Counted from the stretch's first letter, positions 23,180-37,101 are shown. The stretch is DNA of 64,000 nucleotides from Siniperca chuatsi (GCF_020085105.1 NC_058057.1:26888042-26952041), one strand, 5' to 3'. The notes: a model not told the origin generated them from the sequence alone. Numbers and translations are program-made.

Positions 23180-23888
23180 AGCTACCTAAGCACATGTACT
23201 CAAGTACAGACTGGAGGTACTTGTACTTTACTTGAGTATTTCCATTTTAAGTAACTTTACACTTCTGCTCCACCACATCTCAGAGGGAAATGTTTGTACT
23301 TTAGTTACTTTACAGATCACAGCGTTTCATCCCCTTCCTGTCCGGTGAAAACCTCGTATCTCCAGGTGTTTGTGACGAGCTGAAGGATGAAGAGTTTCCT
23401 TCATGTGCTGAGAAAACTCTCCTCCTCCTCCTGAAGCTGAATAAACTCTTTAACCCCCCCTCGGATCAGCTGGAGAACGCATCGTCACAGAGCTGAAAAC
23501 GGGCTGTTTCTCTGAGCTCAGGAAGACTTTTCAGCGGCGCCGCAAACACGTGATGACCTTATAGACCATGATGCATTGCTGCAGGTTAAACTACCCAACA
23601 GGATATAAAGCAGTTAAAATGAGCTCGACCTGAAACATCTGCAGCAGTAAAATGCAACGCACACATTAATGCAGCAGGAATATGAATCCAGAAACACTGA
23701 CAGGAGCGTTTTACTGCACAGGGACGACTCTTACTGTCACACTTTAACTACATTTAGCTGATAATACTTCTGTACTTCTACTTGAGTACGATTTTGAATG
23801 CAGGGCCTTTACTTTTAGTGGAGTAGTTTCCCCCCAAGGTGTTGCTACTTTTACTTAAGCAGAAGATCTGAGTACTTCTTCCACCGCT
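23180..23888. mobile_element. MITE family M1, copy 3
   Basis: Contains ACTTTACTTGAGTATTTCCA, CAGAGGGAAATGTTTGTACT and the right end GAGTACTTCTTCCACCGCTG. The left terminus is eroded. The middle is longer and carries a sequence not found in the other copies (about 23335-23560), so it may be a composite. Confidence 0.55.
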
Positions 23889-23924
23889 GACGGCCGCAAA
23901 GTGTCGTCAGTCGATCCATTCGGT

Positions 23925-24110
23925 CCAGAGACAAACATCTCGGCATCTATTATTCCTGGATTAACAGGAAATTTTACATTCATGTTCCCGAGAGGATGAA
24001 TCTTACAGACTTTGGTGATCCTCTGACTTTTACCAACACTTCGCGGCAGAATTCCTGAAGCCAGCTAGCGAAGTCATGTTAGCCGTTAACATGTTAGCAT
24101 CCTAACACAA
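23925..24110. repeat. Dispersed repeat family R2, copy 2 (reverse orientation)
   Basis: Carries GAGAGGATGAATCTTACAGA, CTTTGGTGATCCTCTGACTT and AACATGTTAGCATCCTAAC, the inverted order of the 9800-10135 copy. It is shortened in the middle. Confidence 0.5.
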
Positions 24111-24174
24111 GCTGCCAACATTCCCGCGTCGCTGCAGTGGCCCGGACCAAAAACAGAAAAAAGAGAGTGACAAA

Positions 24175-24177
<3 letters not shown>

Positions 24178-24215
<38 letters not shown>

Positions 24216-24276
24216 AGACTTTCCCACAGCTCCTGGCCGTGTGTGCTGAAACCCAATCATCGTGTGAGAGAGGTCA

Positions 24277-24315
<39 letters not shown>

Positions 24316-24413
24316 GCGGCTGTCTTTTCACACCTGCTAATCTTTTTTGCAATACAACAAGGATTTAATGCAGGAATTATAATGCAGCTACACACACACA
24401 CACACACACACAC
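24178..24413. repeat. Microsatellite cluster: (TG)n, (CA)n, (CA)n
   Basis: TG run at about 24178-24214, CA run at 24279-24312 and CA run at 24391-24412. The TG and CA runs are inverted with respect to each other and could pair in a hairpin across about 65 bp. Confidence 0.85.
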
Positions 24414-24804
24414 CTTCCCACCATTTATCCGCTCTTTCTTCTTCCAGCTGATAACTTCGGATTCAGACTTGTCAGCACCCTCTCATTGGCTGAACTCCTG
24501 CTCTTTCTCTGCCCGTTACTAAAATATATCAGAGTCTCTTGACCTCAGATTATAACAGTGAATCCAGCTACGTGGCGTCCACTTCGTTAGCTTTGTCCTC
24601 AGTGTCTTTGTTCAAGAAACTGATACGTCTTTACATTTTCTTTTGTGTTCAATTAGAAATTTTAAATGTATTTTATTTCATCTTTATGAACTGGAATTAA
24701 CAACATTATAATGCAGTTTGTTTGTTTTTTCATGGTGGACTTGTCTAACACGGGTGTAACTGACACACAAATGCCATTAATAGTTGTCCATACTTCGTTT
24801 TCTT

Positions 24805-24906
24805 AGTACTTACTCCTGTGTGCACTGACGTAAAGGAGAGCTGCTGTAACAAAGAGTTTCCCTTCGGGGATCAATAAAGTGTTTCTGATTCTGATTCTGA
24901 TTCTGA
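24805..24906 (+). mobile_element. LINE 3' end fragment (same family as 4381-5213)
   Basis: Only the last 100 bp are present: GTGTGCACTGACGTAAAGG, GAGTTTCCCTTCGGGGATCA, AATAAAGTGTTTCTGATTC and three ATTCTG units. Confidence 0.7.
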
Positions 24907-25086
24907 CTTCTTTACTGGTATGGCTGACTGGGAGACTTTGATGTGCCTGTCCTGCTGTGACAAGTCAAAATGGCCGCTGTGAGGAAGACCTACGGGAGAG
25001 AGCGAAGGCGATAAAACCCATCAGAAGCCCACTGAGTTTGTAACTACGCTAAACTAAACATGAAGGCTTGGAACAGAGCCTTTCAG

Positions 25087-25540
25087 AGTCAGAATCAGAA
25101 AGACTTTATTGATCCCCGAAGGGAAACTCTTTGTTACAGCAGCTCGCCTTTACATCAGTGCACACAGGAGAAAGTACTAGCAAACAATATACTATAAAAC
25201 ACTATAAAAACTATAAAAACAGGTCAGAAAATAAATTAAGTACCAGGTGGGTGTAAGTATAAGCTAAAATAAGTGTGAAGTACCAAGTGGGTTTACTGGT
25301 TGATGATGATAATACAGTATAATAATACAATGTAATAATATAAGTAATAAGCAGTGGAAGTTAAGTGTAGCTTATTGAGATTATTAAGATATTGCACAGC
25401 AGTACTGGAGGTATAAAATATCAATATCAATAAATAGGAAAAACTAACATGGGAAAACTAAATATTGCGCGGAAGAGTAATACACAGAATACTGCACATT
25501 TATTCAAGTATGGCAGAGATGTTAATGATCAATGTTTCTC
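25087..25540 (-). mobile_element. LINE 3' end fragment (same family as 4381-5213)
   Basis: A minus-strand copy of the 3' UTR, beginning at CAGAATCAGAAAGACTTTAT and running through ACCAGGTGGGTGTAAGTATA and GAAAAACTAACATGGGAAAA. It is nearly parallel to 4381-4840 but is truncated before the coding tail. It sits 180 bp from the opposite-strand copy at 24805. Confidence 0.7.
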
Positions 25541-26044
25541 AGCAGTATGTTGTGTGGTTCACATGTTTAGACACTAATAAATCAAATATTAATGTTTATT
25601 CAATATTTTAGCAATGATGAACACCATTTCCCATGAGGCCACAGCTCAGAGAGCCCTTCTGAAAGCGATGTCAGTGTAAGTGATGGGGGGGACAAAACCC
25701 ACAGCCCGCCTTCTCTGCGAACGTACATCGTAAAGTTCAGCTGAAGCTAATGTGAGGCTTCAGTCTGTGTTAGACAAATAAAGTCACTGTCTTTATGATG
25801 CAATTTCCTCTTTATGCGTCCACAGACGGGGTTTGCTGAGCCGCGGCACAGGGACAGCTACACAAAGAGGAAGTCTGACGCTAATGTGACTTTAGAAGAA
25901 TCCAACTTTACTTGTCTTTCTCTGAAAGTGAAGAATATTAGCAGAACTGAAGTACGACAGTGGAGGAAAGTCACATTCAAGCACGTTTGAGACGTCGAGG
26001 GAGGGAAGCTGCTGCCAACAAGGTCGCAATTTGTGTGAAAAGCG

Positions 26045-26047
<3 letters not shown>

Positions 26048-26086
<39 letters not shown>

Positions 26087-26292
26087 ATGATATCAGAGGT
26101 TTATTAGTGTCAGGGGTCATGGAGGACAAGCAGGGCCATCCTATAGCAGGAAACACCGAGTGTCGAGGGAGGAATATCTGTGTGTGTGTGTGTGTGTGTG
26201 TGTGAGGAGGGTAATATCTCGGGGAACGTTGGGCCGGAAGCGCCAAGCCGCAAGTCGGAAATCCTTTTTGAGCAAGAGAACATGACTGAAAG

Positions 26293-26334
<42 letters not shown>

Positions 26335-26455
26335 AGAGAGAGAGAATGGGAGGAAGTGGTGTATTATTCTCAGTTAGATGGTGCTCGCCGCCTGTCTGTC
26401 GCTACGACGCCTCAGCAGACCTCACACTGCTCAACCCCTCGTTCCCACAGGACGT

Positions 26456-26503
<48 letters not shown>
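26048..26503. repeat. Cluster of four TG/CA microsatellites
   Basis: TG runs at about 26048-26086, 26180-26203 and 26294-26332, and a CA run at about 26460-26503. Unique spacers of 90-130 bp separate them, so this is not a single broken array. Confidence 0.85.
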
Positions 26504-26504
<1 letters not shown>

Positions 26505-26984
26505 GCCATGTATCAGCTACCTGCCATAACTTCACCAACACAAACACAAAACCGAAATATGTTCAAAGGAAATGTTTCCTTTCAGCAGATGTATTTAACA
26601 CATTTTCTGGTTTGACTCCATTGGATGTGCAAAAGCTGCTTTTTAAAACTGTCCAATCAGACGAGCGTGCACCTGCAGGACTGAACCTGACAACAAGCGA
26701 AGACACAGAAATAGAGGAGAGCATCGATCCTGCTGCGTTGCGTCTCTTTCCAGTCGACTGGGCTTAAAAACATTTTGCTCGCTGCTCATGAGCGCCAGCT
26801 CCTCGAGCTGAAAAAATTCGACTCTGCACAGGTAAATGTTCTACGTCGCTGCAGCTGCTGTCCAATCAGAAGAGTGCAGGGACGAACATGAAGGAAAGGC
26901 TCGCAGCTGACCTTAATAATAGTGTTTTTATTTCAATAAGCAACAAACAAATGATGTTGACAGTGAAAAAAAACTCTTCTTGGG

Positions 26985-27060
26985 TCTGGTGGCTGAGGGT
27001 TAGGACCGCCATGACATTTGTCATCCTCTGTCTGTCTCCCCTCATTTCCTGTCAGCTTTT
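26985..27060 (+). repeat. SINE-like tail (partial)
   Basis: Shares the ordered phrases GGTTAGGACCGCC, ACATTTGTCATCC, TCTGTCTCCCCTCATTTCCT with the better copy at 31255-31392. It lacks the AATAAAGGCAAAA end. Confidence 0.4.
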
Positions 27061-28663
27061 TTAGATTCATTTGTCAGCTCACAGCACAGAAGTGACTGAC
27101 AGGTGAGCGCACATTTCCTTGCAACAGTATTGCAATGCGCCAAGCTGTTTAAGCATCCGGTGCGAATGATCTCATCTCATCTGTCACGACAAGGAGTGTA
27201 TTGAAAGTTGCGTGTCGAGTGTTAATAGCAGCTTCCTGAAGCTTGAGCTCAGCTGAGCAAACCCCGGGCCACATGACGTCTGCTGAACACACAGAAATTA
27301 AACTGATCCTCTCATATAGCTCCAGGTAACAAATAAACATTTCCGTGAGGGTCGGAGTTGCTTTAAGATGTGAGATCTGAAGTTTGTCTCTAAACCCAGA
27401 GATGAGTGTGTAATAACCAAAGAAAAGTCTGCATTCACACTCTAGTCATTTATAGGTACATCTCAAAATAAGAGCGTGCTGGAGTGTGTAAAGGAGGTCA
27501 ATGTGTGTTTGTGCGTGTGGGGGTGAAGAGAAATTTACGAGGTTTATCACCAGCCTTTAATGCACTCTCACCGACTGCATGAATGTCTGTTGTTTGGGGA
27601 TATAATAGTCTATTGTTGTGATGAAGGAAACCAGCAGAAACGTCCTCTGGGAGCGTCGTACTACCAACCCGCAGGTGCTGCGCTACTCCACTTCCTTCCT
27701 GTCACCTGACCTGCGTTTCCTGTTGGGACACGATGTAGAGGAAAGAGCGTGTGTGTGTGTGTGTGTGTGTGTTGTACAACATGATGAGATCCAGGCGCTC
27801 CGTTTCACTCAGAAGGTTGATTTATGTGATAAAACTCAGGTAAGAAAATGTCAAATTTAATTTTTATTTTTGAACAATTCCCAAATCATCCTTTGCTGTT
27901 AACATCAAACATTACAGAGCGTGTTTGGAGGGTGATCCGGAGACTAAAAATGAAGGTTATCGTTATCACTCGTACGTGCTGAGAGTCATTTCACTGCTCA
28001 CTTGACCTCTGACCTTTCTCCCACCTCTCCTGTTGAACAGCACTTGTCAGACACTGAAGGGCGGCGGCTGAAGACAGAAACACTGTTTAGAAAAATGATT
28101 TCATACAGGACCAGCAAATGGTTCCTTTTAGTCTGTAAAGAAACGACTCTGTTGTGTGTAAAACCAAACTTTTGACAAAACTTGGCACAAATTCAAACAC
28201 AGAAACACTGTGACAGGCTCTTGTTGAACTGCTGCTAATTTGAACAAATTAGACCAAACCGTTTAAGCATCTTTTGCGTTTTTATTGTATTAAACGGGGA
28301 GCTCGGCTCTAGAATATAGAATAATACTGTTTTTTTTCTGTATAAATTTATATTTTCCTGCATATGTAGGTTCCTGAAATAGAGAATAGCACGTGGTTTT
28401 CTCGAGTGAACGCCTTCTGGCTAATGATGATGAGCGCCACGTGAGTGAGAACATTTTCGGAAAGCAGTAGTTTTATATGGTCTCTTAGTTGGGTAAGTTA
28501 ATGGGTAAGAATGTATGAATTGAAATGTATTGATCGTATATTTTTGCACATGCATGTGTACAGCACCCTCCCACCCCCGAAGGTCACAGTGGAATTCGAA
28601 CCCTGAATAGACCCGGTACCCTTCCTGAGGAACCCTTTATTTCATCAGAGGAGGAGAACAGAG

Positions 28664-28742
28664 AGAAGAAGAAGAAGAAGAAGAAGAAGAAGAAGAAGAA
28701 GAAGAAGAAGAAGAAGAAGACGAAGAGGAGGAGGAGGAGGAG
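28664..28742. repeat. (GAA)n/(GAG)n triplet tract
   Basis: About 20 GAA-type units pass into GAG units. This is a purine mirror tract of the class that can form triplex DNA. Confidence 0.85.
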
Positions 28743-29050
28743 TTCCCAGCAGTGAAGAAGGTGGAGTGTCGGAGAGGCCTGAACCTCAAACACGTCAACA
28801 CGCACTCGACAGCGTACGGGAACCCTCAGGAATCTGTAATGTGTGTTTGTGTGAAAGTTAAAGTCCAGATTGTGGAACATACCTGTCATCGACAACACCG
28901 CCTCCCATCACACCTGGGGATCTGAGTCTGTTAACACCAGGACGCTCGCACACACACACACACACACACACAGATATTGTTACTGTTCACTCTTTTCGAG
29001 GTCTTGAATTCAAACAGGTTTTGGTAAACTTGGTAATGTTTGTTTGTTGT

Positions 29051-29053
<3 letters not shown>

Positions 29054-29091
<38 letters not shown>
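29054..29091. repeat. (GA)n microsatellite
   Basis: About 18 uninterrupted GA units, roughly 85 bp from a separate CA run at about 28950-28972. Confidence 0.8.
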
Positions 29092-29092
<1 letters not shown>

Positions 29093-29854
29093 GTTGTAGA
29101 TTTCTTCCAGTCGTTTCTTATCTCTCTCGCCCAGAGTCGTCCTCTGGTTTGAACTTATCAGAGGCAACACCCAGTCTGGAAATTCACACAGATTAAAGTG
29201 CTTTTCTAAAGTCTTTATTTATCCGCAGGAGGGCTGCTGAGTGTGCCTTCTATTGTGTGTCCATCCAATACACACATTTACCAAAACTTTTAATCAGCGA
29301 GTGTTGTTTGATCACTTCTCCCTGCCTGAGATGACAGACATTTATTTTATAGTCATTCATTTTATTTTATTATCACGGATCTGTAACATGTGAAGATGCT
29401 TTTTTCCCTCCTTATTCTTTATTTTCTAAGCTTTCTGTTGGAGCTTTGTAACGCTGAGATGCAGAAACATGCCGATGCTGAGAAAAAAGAAAAATATTGA
29501 TATATATATCCTGAACGATTCACTAACTTTGGATCCTTAAAGATGAGGCATAGGCAGGTCCCGCAATGTCACGGTTTATTCAAGTCCTCCAAATTAGATG
29601 ACAAAGTACGTTGTTTCTAGTTGCCCTCCAGAGCGACAGCCGTTATGGTTAATGTTAGAGAAAAATCATGATTATTTACGTTGAAATAACTACTCGGTTA
29701 AGGTTTTGGGAACAACGATCAAAAGAAACCAATGTTGACTGCTGGTAGGAAACAGGAAACAAACCGCGGACCCGTCCTTCCACCCCGACCTCCTCCCTCT
29801 GCGGACTCTATAACAATCTCCAATGCTTATAAGGTTTACCATGTACACCCTCTT

Positions 29855-30010
29855 AGTTGACCTGATGGTGGCGCTAGATGAAAAGTCCGAGGATCACCAA
29901 AGTTATGACTGAGGGGAACATGAATGATATTTCAGTCTGGACCAAAGTGGCGGGCCGACTGACCGACATTACCATCCCCAGAGCCGTATTGCTAACGTGG
30001 CTAAAAAGCT
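29855..30010. repeat. Dispersed repeat family R2, copy 3
   Basis: Contains GACCTGATGGTGGCGCTAGA, GAGGATCACCAAAG, GACTGACCGACATTACCATC and TTGCTAACGTGGCTAAAA, in the same order and strand as 9800-10135. Confidence 0.6.
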
Positions 30011-30454
30011 GCTCCATCAAGAAACTGATCTGACATGGCTCCTCCCTATTTTGACTAAATCTTCTGTTCACGTATTAAAATGTGCCTTTTCCCGTCCACA
30101 GCTCCTCCTGTACAGCTGAGGAGGGTGAACGCGATAACGTTTTTTTAATTACGTGAATTTGAGGAGTTTTTTCCCCCTTGACCCCATTGATGTTGTGGGC
30201 CCCTTAAAGTCCTTTGAGATCTTGTGACGATAGGCTAAACAAACACTCGACTTAAACCGCCGTGTTCGCCATCATCTCCTCCACGTCATTGAAAAAAACG
30301 AATCGCCTCTCTTCATTTCAGTGTGTGTGAGAGCTGGTGTTTGTAGCGAGAGCCCCGCTGTTCTCTCGGACGGTCTGTTCAGCATTAGTCTCACCTCGGG
30401 AGGCTTTAACACTTATATCAGATCGACACACACATTCCTGCTGCCGCCTATGCA

Positions 30455-30491
<37 letters not shown>

Positions 30492-30650
30492 TTCAGAACT
30501 GTCACGCCTGGAAAAGGGCATCTGTGGTCAGCAGCAGCTTTGTTGGATAAACTCTTTCAATAATCGAAAGCTTTGATTGATGTAATTTGGAGAGAAGACA
30601 CTCATGCGGAAGATTTATAAATTCATCCCTGAAATACATTTAACCAAGAC

Positions 30651-30996
30651 TAGAGGTCTTCACGGGTCCGCTGTCTGAGACCAGAACCGGGCCGAGTCCA
30701 AATTACATTCAGTCTAATCAGGTCTGGTGTGGTCTTGATCTTGCTGCAGGTCTCAGGTCTGTGTGTCAGTATATGTAATGAATGAATGAACTGTGAGGTG
30801 CAGGAAACATGACGTGTGTTGCTGCTCTGTTTGGGTCTGGTCAGGTCTTTTTGAATCAGGTCTGACTGTCCTCGGGTTCATTTCAGATCTGGTCTCTCTT
30901 TTGTGAAAATGAATTCATGCATGTTGGGTTCGGCTAGGTTTTCCACAGGACTGGTTCGGATAGGGTCCGCCATTTTGGAGCCACGAAGACCTCTGA
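30651..30996. mobile_element. Candidate MITE with AGAGGTCTTCACGGGTCC-type ends
   Basis: The left end TAGAGGTCTTC and the right end GAAGACCTCTGA are inverted over about 11 bp. The interior is rich in CAGGTCTGGT-like phrases. The target duplication is unclear. The family resembles short hAT elements, but this is only an inference from the termini. Confidence 0.4.
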
Positions 30997-31254
30997 ACTT
31001 GATATCTAGACTTCTTTTGATCTGCACGTCACAGATACAGATAAGGAAAAACCAACTTAAAGTGTCTCAGGCTGGATTTATATTTCAAGGCGTTAATGGC
31101 AGTTCTGTCGTAGAGCATAGGTTCTATGTGTAGTTCAACATTGGATTTCACCTGTTGATAGCACTACTGCAACGCCAGGCGAATGTTTTGTACATGATCA
31201 GGCTGTATCATGCTTTAAAGGATAGCATCACAGTCTTCTACCGTGCTAATACTG

Positions 31255-31392
31255 TATAAGGTATTGGTTAGGACGCATACCACCAGCCAACTGTGACGTC
31301 CGCAGTTCGGCCTTTGTTGCACGTCATACCCCTCTCTCTCCTCACGTTTCCTGTCTCTCTCTACACTGACTGGCAAATAAAGGCAAAACATT
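31255..31392 (+). repeat. tRNA-derived SINE-like repeat
   Basis: Shows GGTTAGGACGCATACCACC, GTCCGCAGTTCGGCC (B-box-like), TTTGTTGCACGTCATACCCC, a pyrimidine-rich middle and the end AATAAAGGCAAAAC. This series is typical of a widespread teleost SINE. The A-box part is decayed. Confidence 0.55.
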
Positions 31393-31969
31393 TTCTTTCA
31401 AAATAAGACTCAGAAGAAGTCGTGTTTATAAGTTCTGAGTACCTGATATGGGCTTATATGAGAGCAACTAACGCAGCGTGTTGCCGGATGACGTTTGATT
31501 GCATTGTGGCAAATGGTTGGCCCGAGAACAACTTGCAAGACGACTGCGTTTCCAACCCACCGACGCTGTGATCTCATTTTTGATTTTGATGCCGTGTTGT
31601 TGTTGTCAGTCTGAATATGGTCTTCGTTCATCTCACAGTACGATGTTCAACCGCAAATTAAAACATGGGAACTTTGATTTAACTCTGAGTAAACTGCAGA
31701 CCTCAGATCAGTGCCGTCGGCCTCGTGGTTCTACTGGCTGCCTCCTCTTCAGGAACGTGACCCGGCTCTTTGTGGCCTCCTGACCCCACACGTTCCACCG
31801 ATGGTGGGCCGCAGTCCGTGTGTGTGTGTGTTGACATTTGTGGCATATTCTAAAGAGAGAAAGTGGGTGTGGGAAAGACCTGCTCGCCCATCTCAGACTC
31901 CCCCCGACACACACTCTCACACGCGGTCAGCTGATATCCAACTCCCCCAACTCTCCCAGCACTTTATCT

Positions 31970-31971
<2 letters not shown>

Positions 31972-32030
<59 letters not shown>
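31972..32030. repeat. (TG)29-30 microsatellite
   Basis: One of the longest pure TG runs in the window, with no interruption. Confidence 0.9.
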
Positions 32031-32032
<2 letters not shown>

Positions 32033-32039
32033 TGAGAGC

Positions 32040-35000
32040 AGAGCTGCTGGGAAAGTCCCCTCCGCTTCAATAATATTTCAATGTGACCAGACGTCAGATT
32101 CTCAGAAACATGCAGCGACTTCACCATTAATGTTTTACAATAGCAAAATTGCTAAATCTCCTCTTCTATGTACCTTTTTCAGTCTGCAAACAACAAAACT
32201 GTTGATCACACGTGTTCAGCAGATTCTCAGCTGGTTAAACCTCTGTTCAGTTCCCTCCTGCTCTCTGTGATCACCTATACTATGTTTTAATGCACTTAAA
32301 TTCCTGATATAGTTGTTATCATTTACATGTTTTTCTGTTTCTGTTGTCAGACAACAGAACGAGTGTAAAATAGGTCATAAATGTTACCTATTAACAGGTG
32401 AACACTAATTGCCTATGCTGGCCAGCTGGAGACAAAACACATATTGACATATTATCGCCTTAAAAACTGTATATGGAGAATGTGTAAGCAAACAGTCGCC
32501 TACGTCCACATCCAGCAGACACAGAGCAACATGATCATCCCATTGGAGTATTTATGTCCACCTGATGGATGTCAGTCCAATATTCACTCTCCTTTTAGCT
32601 CTGGTTTGGTCTCCACCAACTCCTGAGAAAATATCTGGCTCTTTAGCTGCTAGATGTTCCACTTTCTTCACCGGCTAGTCTGTAACTGTGTCTTTCTGCT
32701 GTTTGCTGCTGGGCAGGTAGTGCACAGGTTTATCAGAGATTGTTTGATGAAAACATCTGAGACTGACCCAGATAGGAAATGTGCTGCAAAACCAAAACTA
32801 GGAGCTCAAAGACACTAAAATGCGCTGCAGAGCTGCAGAGTCAGGCAATATTTCTCAGAGGGTTCGTCACTAAAAACAACATCCTTCAGATTACACATGG
32901 CCGTTTGATCTATTAGGAAAAAAATTGGGATCGCAGGGAGTTCGAGGTAACAGAAAGTCATCCTGTTATCTTTACTGTGTCCACCCTGTCTGAGCAGACT
33001 TACGACCAGGTTGTGCTCTAAAAGAAGTAGTCAGTACGACATGTTGTACCAGACTGTAACACTTGAAGTCGGAGTAAAAAGAGAGGGACGTCATAGAGAG
33101 AAGGGGGAAACGCTGTTTAAACATGGGGATAACAGTGCACATTTTCAGACAGTCTCTCCTGGAAGAGAGTTGCAAACGTGAAAAGTGACAGAAATAGTTG
33201 TGTCAAGAATGAAAAAAGAAAGCTTACAAACCCCACGCACTTTGTCACCAATCAATGTGTGAAGTGGGCGTTAATGTCGGATTGTCAGGTCGGACACATC
33301 CCTCCCAGTTCTGACATCGGAGAGGTGTGGGGGGAGGGGGTTTATGAAGCTGTTCGACCAAGCACGTCTGATGACGCATACCGGCCCCTTTATGTTCCTG
33401 TTAGAAAATGTGATGGTTTGTGATTTATCCACTCTGGAAGAGTTTTTAAAAAGCAAATTTTGTGTGGATGATGGGAAGTGATGAGTTTTCAGATTCAGCT
33501 AGCTTAATGTGGACGTAATCTGAGAGGTTAATAACTAGCTTTAGAAATCTGCTTTCTTTCAAACTTCTTTCACCGTTCTCGTGTGTTATGCTTCCCTCTG
33601 AATGACGATGATTTTCTGTTTCATTTCCTGCTGCGGTAGATTAGGTTTGGTCAAGTTCTCTGACTCACAGTCACATCTGAGATGATTTACCAGTTAGAAA
33701 CTATAAAAACAACCCTTCTCAGTTCTTGGAACACAGATGGGTCCAGTGCGGTTCAACAAAGACATTTTTTTATTTTGTCACTTTTGGGAAAAATCAATGT
33801 CCATTAAATTAATGAAAAAAGAAAACATTTCAAGCAGAACAGCTTGCTTGGTCTTTAATGTCACTGCTCCCGATCCCCTCGCCCTACTTACAAACAGAAG
33901 AGTCTATGTGTGTTCCTGTCGACCTGAAAAACAGAAAACCTTCAGACGTCTTTTCAGGAGGATGTTTACCGTGTTTGTTGGTTCGGATATCTTCAAAATC
34001 AAGTCATCAGATTTCAGTGATATTGAGTGGGAACTTAGGGTTTAGGTCGAGGAACAAGTGATTCGTTTCTTTGTTTGGATTTGGAAAAAGGCAACACTCA
34101 ACGGCTGCCATCATGTGCCTTTGAGCAAGCTGCTAGAGACACATAAACACAAAAATGGACTTTTACACACAAACAGGAGAAAAGTCCTGTTTCTTTATTT
34201 CCCATCAATTTCTATAAATACAGAGCACGAGAAGAGCTTTGATGGTGTTTGACACATCATGAAGAGAATGAAGGGGATTTCTTTGTGTGTAAAGTTGTAC
34301 TTTAAGTGAATTAACATCTTGACCGTTGAAAGAAAGGAAGGAAGACTGAGAGAGTTAGAGGGAGAGAGGGCAGTGGATGAAGAGAGAAAAGGATATTTGT
34401 GTGTTTCTGCAATGAAAGAGTGTTATTCTTTGGTGCTGCTGAGAGGCGGTCATTGTTGAGTGGAGTTTACCAGTGGGACCGGTCATCTGAGATTACACAT
34501 CCCGATTCGCCCTCAGACCTGATCTCCACAGGCTGCTGGGGGAGGCTTACCTAAGATTATCTCCCCGATTCAACATGAGCTACAAAACTGAGAGATCAGT
34601 ATCATCTGTTCACTTATTTGTTTGTTCATGCATCGTGCGTGATATCCCAGAAAAACTTGGATTTGATAAAAATTATCAGTGTGACGCATCTTACCGCTAT
34701 TTGTCTTTAGGCCCAGATTTTATGAGAGGGAAGTACAACAAACACATAGGTCAAAACAAGGCAGATAAAGAGAGAATGAAAAATAAAAATGCAAAAAGTG
34801 GCAAGAGGACTTTGATCTGAGGAAGTGTGAAGTGCTGAAACGTAGACTGGACAAGTTCTTGGCAAAAAAGATGAGAGACTAGACAAAAGATAAAACAAAC
34901 TCATGGATTACGTCCTCAAAACCAGCTGCATCACATCTCAGCTATGCATTTTGGACTAATTTACCAAACCACAAACAAGCTAGTCTTCGTGTTCTTGTCA

Positions 35001-36240
35001 GGGTCGAAACATGTTGCAGGTGATTCAATATGTTCATGCAATGAAGGGTTTTAATTTTTTTGCTTGAAGAGAACCTTTGTAGCCTCATCTTTTTCATCAA
35101 AAGCAGAAACTACAGGGCATGTATCAACTACTTTGTTAAAATATTTTGCTGTTTGCAGATGAGACTGTGATGTTACCTGGGTGTAAAGTCAGGAATCTGG
35201 TGGCTTTAGACTTACCAGTATCACACAAGACTTGCAACTGGACTTTGATTTAAACACCAATGACTTGTGACTTCACTTGGACTTCAGACTTTTGACTTAG
35301 AAAGACTTGATATTGTCCCCTAAGATTAAACATTTAGTTATAAAAAAAAAAGTGCAGCGAATGAGCTCTTCCTGAAAAATGTGTCTTGTCAATGATAATG
35401 TTCTTTGGACAGCTATAGCTTAATGAAAAGTTTACTTTTTTGGAGATACATGGTTTTCACATGACAGAGGGTTACATTTTAAATGTTAAACGACATGTTA
35501 AGAATTGAAGCTAATGATAATGTTAATTTTCCTCAATGCTGCAGTAAAATTCAATTATTTGAATCACTTGAACTCTGAGTCAAATCGTCAGTTTTTATTG
35601 CCCGTGCATCACTGTCCACAGAACAACAAGTATTAAAAGCATGTGTGCGGGATGAACTTTTGTTTTACTCATGGAAAGAGTGGAGCGGCTCACCCAAGCT
35701 ACGAGTGAGTAATCATCATGAGTTCAAGGCTACACAGTTTTACAAGTCCAGTCTTTTCTCAAACATATTTTTAATGTCTCAAAGAGCGTGAATGCACATT
35801 TTAAAGGCAACCAAGTCAGATCATTCCCCTCCCTTCCAGGCAGCCATTAGTTTCTATTTGTTTCAGTGGGCTACAGTACAAAAATGCAACTGCAAAGGCT
35901 TGAAACTTGATGAATAGTCAGTAGTTGGCTACCTTACCACTGTGTGGTAATACAGGGACTGTTTGTTGATGGTGTGTTCAGGTGTTTGTGGGAGGGTGGG
36001 AAAAATGTAATCACCAATCTTAGAACCTAAGCTGTTGGAAATATCCACGCTGATTTGTACACGGTCCTCTCCTCTCCTCCATCACCCCCTCCCCTCTGTT
36101 CCCATGGTTTTCCCAGGCCTGCTCTCCCAGGGTGTTTGACCCGACTTCATGCCCCTCTGTGCCCTCTTTCTGCCCCTCTTGGTGCTTCCTGCCCCCTGCT
36201 GCAGCTACACAGGCTCTTATTGTAGCAGAGCCTACGCCTG
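32040..36240. other. 4.2-kb stretch with no recognised feature
   Basis: Read on both strands, this holds only short unconnected open frames without family resemblance, splice context or protein-like codon use. A stretch at about 33290-33350 (CATCGGAGAGGTGTGG...GGGTTTATGAAGC) partly resembles about 45950-45990 and may be a dispersed repeat. No RNA gene was recognised. Confidence 0.4.
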
Positions 36241-37101
36241 TCACTACCCATCACACACACACACACACGAAAAATATGCACGAAACCAATACAAATGCGG
36301 ATACACGCACAATACCACAATGAATGCACACACACACACACACACACACTCACAGGCATATTAAAAACGCACATACATACACAGGCACACGAATGTAAAC
36401 ACAAAGAGACAAAGTCAATTTAATCAGTCAGCTACTGTAAGTGTCAGATCTGTTTTAGAAGATGCGTGTAGTTAGCATGAGCAGCAATACCCACAAAGAC
36501 TAAAAAACACAGACAACAGAAATACAGCATCCACGTTACATCAGTCCACCAGTAATGCGCGCTTGTACATATTTGATTGGCCGCCGGAGCGCCTAGTCAG
36601 ATGACATTGCGTTGCCCTCTGGAAAACATTGAGCCAGGTTTAACTTTTTTGCCAGACAACCCTGCCTTTTTTCCTGTCTGGTCTTATTCAAATGAATAAG
36701 GGTGCTGCATTCTTTTACACAGAGCTAAAGTCTGTCTGAACGCAGCCTAAAGGGCTAACTAACTAACTAACTAACTCATTTAGTGACCGACTGACTAATC
36801 GGTGGTACGCTGTGGAAGTTTTTTAACTCTAGTAGCGCTATGGAGCAATGTCTCTCTGTTGGGTCCCAGATTTGTTTGTTCTCGTGCACATGCATGTGCA
36901 CAATACACAATAGTTAGACCTCAGGGAGTCACACATGTACTTTTTGGTGAGAAACGCTGAATGTAAACAGAAACTCTGGTTACAAGAAAAGTGAGTGAGC
37001 GAGTGAGTGAAAATGGGTGGACACGGGGTGAGACGAGCGAAAAGAAGAGATGGATTCGATTGATGAGTATAGAGAGTGAGGAGGAAGGATCAGACGCAAT
37101 A

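Noticed and set aside
33737-34045. 102-codon frame in the gene-free interval
   Set aside because: No splice context, no family resemblance and no codon-use signal; the length is expected by chance in this much DNA.
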